This document shows, one piece after another, positions 59,210 through 64,000 of a stretch of 64,000 bases of DNA (position 1 is its first letter; every line of letters begins with the position of its first letter). The DNA comes from Dokdonia sp. 4H-3-7-5. Lineage in GTDB: Bacteria > Bacteroidota > Bacteroidia > Flavobacteriales > Flavobacteriaceae. Made by a program: the position numbers and the translations under genes. Location: NCBI RefSeq assembly GCF_000212355.1, contig NC_015496.1:1736001-1800000 (forward strand), given 5' to 3'. The notes beneath the pieces were generated by a model, which saw only the letters and a list, made by a program, of their open reading frames with translations, had not been told where the DNA came from and did not search any database.

Positions 59210-61339
59210 ATGCATAAATATGTATTTCTTTTATTCATTTTCGCTACTTGTAGTCTTACCGCTCAGGTAACCACTAGTGATTATGAAAAGTATCCCGTTT
59301 TTCCAGAATGTGCCGACTTGCCAGTGAGCGAAGTTGCGGCTTGTTTTAATGAAACTTTTATTTCATTTATAATTGATAATCTTGAAGTCCCAGCAGAGGT
59401 TAAGGAGGAAAATTACGAGGGTAAGATGGTGATTTTGTTTGAAGTTACTCGTGAGGGCGCTTTTAAGCTACTGTATACAGATGCCGTCTTTGCATCACTT
59501 AAGACTTCGGCGCAAGATGTTTTCGATAAACTACCTGTAATTGATCCGGCTACATATAACGGTGAGCCTACCTATATGCAATTTACAATGCCTGTGCTGT
59601 TGCCACTATCACGTAATAAAATAGGTGAGATGAATAGTGGTGATAATGAAGGTGACGCTTTCGCGAAAGCAAAAAAAGAAACACCGCTTAAAAACCCAAT
59701 GCAGGATGAATATGACCGTATTCAAAATCAAAAATTTAATCCAGCAAATGAGTATACGAGTCAGTTGAATATTCCTTTCTCGCATCAGGTTTATAGTAGG
59801 TTTGATCAAGAGTTGAATCTTGTAGGGACTAATGCGCATACGGCAAGTAAACCTTATCTGTATCAAACTGTAAATCCATATTATAATTTTCAGGAGAAGA
59901 CAGATGCGCTCAAGAAAGAAAAGAAAACGTGGTTTGGGAGAAAATGGTCTAACGAGCATATGGTGCAAATACAAGGAGAGGATTACTGGATAACCCTAGA
60001 CCCCGCAGCCGATTTGCAATTGGGATATGAAACCGACAAGTTAAAGTCTGATAGTTTCACCTATAACAACACTCGTGCAGTTTATATTCAAGGTGGGTTA
60101 GGAAAGAAGCTCAATTTTTTTGCTGCTGTATATGAGAGTCAGGGTCGTTTTCCTCGATACTTTGATTCTTTTGCTAGATCACTAAGACCAGATGGTGGTA
60201 ATCCTGCGGTGGTGCCCGGTCGTGGTATTGCAAAGGAAGGCACAAATGGAGACTTAGACTACCCAGTAGCCGAAGGTTATATTTCATACACACCTAGCAA
60301 GTATTTTAATATTCAGCTAGGTCATGGAAAGCAGTTTATAGGAGATGGTTACAGATCGCTATTGCTTAGTGATAATGCGAGTTATTTTCCATATTTAAAA
60401 CTCAATACAACCTTTTGGAAATTTAAGTACACAAATACGTGGACATCACTGCGTGATGTGCGTCCAGAAACCACAGCAGACGGTGCTTTTAGAACCAAGT
60501 TCATGAGTAATCATTATCTAAGCTGGAACTTAAGTAAGAAACTTAATGTGGGATTTTTTGAATCTGTAATATGGGAAGATGAAAATGGAAGAGGTTTTGA
60601 TTTTAATTTCTTAAATCCTGTGATTTTTTACAGAGCAATAGAGTTCTCTACGGGTTCTCGCGGTGGTAATGCGCTTATAGGGCTAACCGGAAAGTATAAA
60701 GTGAATGATCGCGTAAATGTGTATGGGCAAGTTGTTATAGATGAGTTTTCGGCTAGTGATGTGATAGGCGGAAATCAAAGCTATAAAAACAAACAAGGCT
60801 TCCAGATAGGAGCAAAGTATTATGATGCTTTTGGAGTTAAGAATTTGACATTGCAAGGTGAGTACAGCCAAGTGCGTCCTTATGTATATTCTAATAATGA
60901 GATCCAACTTAATTATGGGCATGCAAACCAGTCGCTGGCACATCAATGGGGAGCAAATTTTAAAGAGCTTATTGGGATTGCTCGTTATGAAAGAGAACGA
61001 TGGTATGGAACAGCAAAACTTATTGTAGGAGCTCGAGGTGTTGAGATAGGAGATATCAATGAAGTATACTACGGAGGAAGTATTTATGGAAATGATGAAA
61101 ACAGGCCATCAGACGATGGGATTGCATTCTTTCAAGGAAATAAGGTTAATAGCCTGTATGCAGATCTTGAGCTAGGGTATTTAATAAACCCTGCAACCAA
61201 CTTAAAAGTATATGCAAACCCTATCTATCGTAGTGTAACCGCAGATATTCAAGATGCGCCAAATACATTTGATACCAGCACGCTGTGGCTCAACATAGGT
61301 TTTAGAACAGATTTGTTTAATTGGTATTATGATTATTAA
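59210..61339 (+). CDS. remB: RemB-like gliding motility protein
   Basis: A 709-residue secreted protein. I take the ATG at 59210, because MHKYVFLLFIFATCSLTAQ is a clean signal peptide, whereas the longer frame from 59162 starts within the terminator. The N-terminal region contains YPVFPECADLPVSEVAAC, like the cysteine motif of the two TonB proteins just upstream. From about residue 190 onward, alternating strands and SPSKYFNIQLGHGKQFIGDGYRSLLLSDN match RemB/Wzi-like outer-membrane beta barrels. In Flavobacterium johnsoniae remB lies in this same order after sprA, and mutants show reduced gliding. A palindrome copy (59656-59671) encodes DAFAKAK in the linker. Confidence 0.83.
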   Translation: MHKYVFLLFIFATCSLTAQVTTSDYEKYPVFPECADLPVSEVAACFNETFISFIIDNLEVPAEVKEENYEGKMVILFEVTREGAFKLLYTDAVFASLKTSAQDVFDKLPVIDPATYNGEPTYMQFTMPVLLPLSRNKIGEMNSGDNEGDAFAKAKKETPLKNPMQDEYDRIQNQKFNPANEYTSQLNIPFSHQVYSRFDQELNLVGTNAHTASKPYLYQTVNPYYNFQEKTDALKKEKKTWFGRKWSNEHMVQIQGEDYWITLDPAADLQLGYETDKLKSDSFTYNNTRAVYIQGGLGKKLNFFAAVYESQGRFPRYFDSFARSLRPDGGNPAVVPGRGIAKEGTNGDLDYPVAEGYISYTPSKYFNIQLGHGKQFIGDGYRSLLLSDNASYFPYLKLNTTFWKFKYTNTWTSLRDVRPETTADGAFRTKFMSNHYLSWNLSKKLNVGFFESVIWEDENGRGFDFNFLNPVIFYRAIEFSTGSRGGNALIGLTGKYKVNDRVNVYGQVVIDEFSASDVIGGNQSYKNKQGFQIGAKYYDAFGVKNLTLQGEYSQVRPYVYSNNEIQLNYGHANQSLAHQWGANFKELIGIARYERERWYGTAKLIVGARGVEIGDINEVYYGGSIYGNDENRPSDDGIAFFQGNKVNSLYADLELGYLINPATNLKVYANPIYRSVTADIQDAPNTFDTSTLWLNIGFRTDLFNWYYDY
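59656..59671. repeat. Iterated palindrome, one end mismatch, within remB
   Basis: CGCTTTCGCGAAAGCA, read as DAFAKAK at about residue 151. Confidence 0.92.
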
Positions 61340-61436
61340 AATCTAGCTAGCATTGTTAAGTGATTGTGTAATATTTGCGATTATGAAGTCGTTATAGCTC
61401 TAGACAAGAAACTACTTCATCAATCACTAAAACAAT

Positions 61437-61853
61437 ATGTTATCTAGAATCACCGCCTTGGGGATAATAGTGCTATGTTTCTTATTTTCTTGTCAGGAAG
61501 AGAACTGTCAAAGCGCACAGCGCAATAACATTCTTGCTGCAAACTCATATAATAGTAAGGAATATCAAGCAGAGCTCTATCGCTTGATAAAGGAAAGCCC
61601 AGAAGTAGATTATTATTATGAAATGCGCGAAGAAATCTTTGGGCAACATTACCTTGTAGTTACTGCTTATGGTAATGCATTCTGCGGGAAGTTATGTTTG
61701 GTAATTTCAGAGGAAGATGCAAATCATATTGAAATAGATAGAGCTAAAGGATATCAAGGCGCGCAGCTAATAGGCTTAAAGTTCAACAAACAAAAAGCCG
61801 ACTATGGTTGGTCGGCTTTAGTGTATGATTCTGTGGAGTATATTGTAGATTAA
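61437..61853 (+). CDS. Small lipoprotein of unknown function
   Basis: A 138-residue protein with a lipoprotein signal: IIVLCFLFSC, with the lipid-modified Cys at about residue 19. The mature part contains another Cys soon after (EENCQ), a YYYEMREEIFGQHYLVVTAYG segment and the pair FCGKLC. I do not recognise the family. The four mature cysteines could make two disulfides. It overlaps the convergent VOC protein gene by 4 bp. It follows remB by 97 bp with no terminator visible between, so it may share the transcript. Confidence 0.72.
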   Translation: MLSRITALGIIVLCFLFSCQEENCQSAQRNNILAANSYNSKEYQAELYRLIKESPEVDYYYEMREEIFGQHYLVVTAYGNAFCGKLCLVISEEDANHIEIDRAKGYQGAQLIGLKFNKQKADYGWSALVYDSVEYIVD

Positions 61854-62224
61854 GATGTGCGATTTGTAAAGGATCCAATGTGCCACAACACGCCAGACGG
61901 ATCGTGTAAGAAAAACTCTCGTCCCCAGTCATTTTCAACAATTTTTGAAATCTTTGCGCCTTTAAATAATGAAGTCAAATCAAGAGATTCGAGGTGATTG
62001 AGATATTCATCTAGATGTTGCACTTCTAGAAATACCATTGTGTTGTCTATCCAATCTTTTACAAAGGCATCTTGCAAGTAGAACCCAAAGTTATCCATTG
62101 TGAATAGTGACATGTTATAGGAGATGATAGTTTCCTTAAAACCAATTGAAGTATAAAACCTTCGGGAGGAATCAAAGTCTGCAGTACCTATAAAAGGCCT
62201 AATGGATTTGGCAATAGGATTCAT
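61850..62224 (-). CDS. VOC superfamily (glyoxalase/bleomycin-resistance fold) protein
   Basis: A 124-residue protein with the beta-alpha-beta-beta-beta vicinal oxygen chelate pattern: RPFIGTADFDSSRRFYTSIGFKE at residues 8-30 and the closing DWGREFFLHDPSGVLWHIGSF. One histidine and one glutamate of the usual metal site can be seen, but the set is not fully clear. Family members include glyoxalase I, dioxygenases and antibiotic-binding proteins. The function here is unknown. It is 8 bp after the MBL-fold hydrolase on the same strand, suggesting a two-gene operon. Confidence 0.8.
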   Translation of the reverse strand: MNPIAKSIRPFIGTADFDSSRRFYTSIGFKETIISYNMSLFTMDNFGFYLQDAFVKDWIDNTMVFLEVQHLDEYLNHLESLDLTSLFKGAKISKIVENDWGREFFLHDPSGVLWHIGSFTNRTS

Positions 62225-62232
62225 AATTTATA

Positions 62233-63117
62233 TTATTTGTTAATCTCAATATTCTCTAAGATACTTTTATAAACAGTGCTTCTAAATTTTGGCCCAGTAA
62301 TAAAGCTCTTTGCGCTTTCTTCGTCTGTAAGATATTCAGATGTGATTGACTCCATTGCGGTTACTTCTTCAAGGGTTTTATTGCTTTCTATAGCTTTGAA
62401 AACTGAAGTGTAAACGTTTACTAGCATATCGTGATATTTTTGATAATCTGCTTTTGTTGCTAACTTTCCGTGACCAGGAATTATTTTAGTATCCTCATTG
62501 ATAAGCATAAGTCCTTTCTTTGCTGCGTCAATATCTCCCTGGATGCTTCCGCCACGGTCTGTATCTATAAAAGGGAAGTTACCGTTAAAGAAGGTGTCTC
62601 CAGTATGTAGCACATTACTCTGAGCAAAATAAACAAGCGCATCTCCGTCTGTATGTGCATTATGTACATGGGTTAAAAATACGTCATCGTCATTTTGGTA
62701 AAAAGTAGCATCTTCACTAAAAGTGATTACTGGGAGTCCCGCACTAGCCGTTTTCTCATCGGCTGCTAATCTCTTGCGTACATTATCGTGAGCTACAATC
62801 ATTGCTCCAGCGGCCTCAAAATTTAGATTTCCTCCAGTGTGGTCACCATGAAAATGAGTGTTGACCAAGAAACTCACAGGCTGGTCAGATATGGTTTTAA
62901 TGGCAGCGGTGATTTTCTTGCTCAGAGGAGCAAACTGATCGTCTATCATAAATACGCCATCTTTTCCAGTAGAGATTCCTATGTTTCCACCAGCTCCTTG
63001 AAGCATGTAGATGTGATCTGTAACTTTTTCAACAGTAATTTGTACATCGTCAAAACGTCCTTGTGCAGTAGCTGCAGCAGTTATTAGTGCGATGATAATG
63101 AGTGTAAAGTGTTTCAT
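62233..63117 (-). CDS. Periplasmic metallo-beta-lactamase-fold hydrolase
   Basis: A 294-residue protein with a signal peptide (residues 1-18, ending TAAATAQ). Zinc-binding motifs of the MBL fold are all present: HFHGDHTGGN (about residues 79-88), a histidine in the HVHNAHTDGDA stretch, the Asp of HTGDTFFNG, and IPGHGKL. The pattern resembles secreted MBL-fold proteins near quinoprotein systems more than acquired beta-lactamases. It could hydrolyse a lactone, thioester or similar substrate. Antibiotic resistance is not implied. It is divergent from the heme o synthase gene. Confidence 0.88.
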   Translation of the reverse strand: MKHFTLIIIALITAAATAQGRFDDVQITVEKVTDHIYMLQGAGGNIGISTGKDGVFMIDDQFAPLSKKITAAIKTISDQPVSFLVNTHFHGDHTGGNLNFEAAGAMIVAHDNVRKRLAADEKTASAGLPVITFSEDATFYQNDDDVFLTHVHNAHTDGDALVYFAQSNVLHTGDTFFNGNFPFIDTDRGGSIQGDIDAAKKGLMLINEDTKIIPGHGKLATKADYQKYHDMLVNVYTSVFKAIESNKTLEEVTAMESITSEYLTDEESAKSFITGPKFRSTVYKSILENIEINK

Positions 63118-63158
63118 TTTTAAGTTTTTTTATAAAGGTAGTCGTATTGATGTAGTTG

Positions 63159-63174
63159 CGCTTTCGCGAAAGCG
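63159..63174. repeat. Iterated palindrome, perfect 16-mer, intergenic
   Basis: Perfect CGCTTTCGCGAAAGCG between the divergent MBL and ctaB genes, about 30 bp upstream of the ctaB -33 element. Confidence 0.95.
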
Positions 63175-63207
63175 TAATTTTAACAACCTATTATGCTTGT
63201 CGTTTTG

Positions 63208-63238
63208 TTGTGCAGATTCCTTTTGGGCAGTATCTTTG
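63208..63238 (+). promoter_or_regulatory. Promoter for heme o synthase gene
   Basis: TTG at 63208-63210, a 20-nt spacer and TATCTTTG at 63231-63238 fit the Bacteroidetes consensus. Confidence 0.68.
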
Positions 63239-63270
63239 CACCACTTAAAAAATTGCTAAACCTACTGTCT

Positions 63271-64000
63271 TTGAGCGACGTCGCCATACATACGAATACC
63301 TACTCTGCCTGGTACGATTTTAAAGAAATCACAAAGATGCGTTTATCTATAAGCGTAGTGTTTTCTAGTGTTGCAGGATATTTTCTTGGAGCCACAGAGA
63401 TAGACTGGTTTATTGTGTTGCTGCTAGCTGTAGGAGGCTACTTTATGGTAGGCGCGTCAAATGCGTATAATCAGGTGCTAGAGAAAGATCTAGACGCATT
63501 GATGGATCGCACAAAAAATAGACCTGTAGCTTCCGGAAGGATGTCTAAGCAAAAGGCGCTCTTAATAGCAATTACATTTACGATTCTAGGTTTAGGAACA
63601 TTGTATTACATAAATCCTCAGACAGCAATGTTTGGAGGGATTTCTATATTTATGTATGTACTGTTATATACTCCCTTAAAAACGAAGACACCTTTATCTG
63701 TTTTTGTAGGGGCATTTCCAGGGGCGATACCTTACATGTTAGGTTGGGTTGCTGCTACTAACGATTTTGGTATAGAGCCTGGGACGTTATTTATGATACA
63801 ATTTTTCTGGCAGTTCCCTCATTTTTGGGCAATAGGGTGGTTTCTTTTTGATGACTATAAAAAAGGAGGCTTTGCTATGTTGCCTACGGGAAAACGTGAT
63901 AAAGGAACTGCAGTTCAAATCGTGTTATACACGGTATGGACAGTACTTATCTCGATAATACCTGCATTTGGGGTAACTGGAGATTTATTTTTAACACCTG
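63271..64000 (+). CDS. ctaB: Heme o synthase (protoheme IX farnesyltransferase), partial
   Basis: The frame is open to the right edge, about 243 residues. The UbiA-family prenyltransferase motifs are NAYNQVLEKDLDALMDRTKNRP (the first Asp-rich motif, N-x3-D-x4-D-x3-R form) and WQFPHFWAIGWFLFDDYKKGG (the second). It farnesylates haem b to haem o, the precursor of the haem a used by the oxidase at 34699. A TTG at 63271 (SDVAIHTNTYS) is the likely start; another TTG at 63253 would add six residues. In related genomes coxC follows this gene, but that lies beyond the window. Confidence 0.92.
   Translation, partial: MSDVAIHTNTYSAWYDFKEITKMRLSISVVFSSVAGYFLGATEIDWFIVLLLAVGGYFMVGASNAYNQVLEKDLDALMDRTKNRPVASGRMSKQKALLIAITFTILGLGTLYYINPQTAMFGGISIFMYVLLYTPLKTKTPLSVFVGAFPGAIPYMLGWVAATNDFGIEPGTLFMIQFFWQFPHFWAIGWFLFDDYKKGGFAMLPTGKRDKGTAVQIVLYTVWTVLISIIPAFGVTGDLFLTP

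Noticed and set aside
62233-63117. Acquired beta-lactamase resistance gene
   Set aside because: The MBL motifs are those of the general fold; sequence context and secretion signal give no evidence of antibiotic hydrolysis.
2441-63174. CRISPR array explanation of the repeated sequence
   Set aside because: Copies are kilobases apart, irregularly spaced and partly within genes, and there are no cas genes.

Overview
The window is chromosomal DNA from a member of the Bacteroidota, almost certainly a marine flavobacterium (Flavobacteriaceae; Dokdonia-like is my best guess, an inference only). Evidence: AT-rich composition, promoters of the Bacteroidetes type (TTG about 19 nt upstream of a TAnnTTTG box), weak use of Shine-Dalgarno sites, an alternative complex III (actABCDEF) joined to a caa3-type oxidase, and the SprA/RemB gliding and type IX secretion genes. 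No prophage, insertion sequence, CRISPR array or rRNA gene was seen. Nearly all of it is housekeeping DNA.

Layout. 1-3312 (-): a translationally coupled glycosyltransferase operon behind a MORN-repeat protein. 3380-10351: a mixed block with a DAO-family oxidoreductase, a GreA/GreB-like protein, an orphan ABC ATPase, manA, a metallophosphoesterase, a cysteine-less thioredoxin-fold protein, a NodB deacetylase and TerC. 10360-13683 (-): a large DUF2723 membrane protein. 13934-14006: tRNA-Gln. 14246-18891: small stress-type genes, MscS, an SLC13 transporter and a tandem universal stress protein. 19037-23743: rimP-nusA-infB behind a leader hairpin. 24016-24411 (-): a SPOR protein. 24534-36570: actABCDEF-coxBA, the quinol to cytochrome to oxygen branch of the respiratory chain. 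36688-40083: ruvB, a cytochrome P450, queG. 40204-45821: a sugar block (two MFS transporters, GH37 trehalase, PfkB kinase). 45909-48212: malic enzyme. 48440-61339: ruvA, sprA, gcvH, vanZ-like, two tonB genes and remB. 61437-64000: a lipoprotein, a VOC protein, an MBL-fold hydrolase and the start of heme o synthase, which feeds the oxidase encoded earlier.

The most striking feature is not a gene. A 16-bp perfect palindrome, CGCTTTCGCGAAAGCG, and close variants occur at 21 places across the window, both between genes and inside at least ten coding sequences. It has no stop codon in any frame and appears in proteins as AFAKA, LSRKR or RFRES. Between genes it tends to sit next to terminators, and in two places asymmetric variants are paired as inverted repeats. 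This resembles a highly iterated palindrome (HIP1-like) or REP/BIME system and is the best candidate here for an undescribed genome-wide element.
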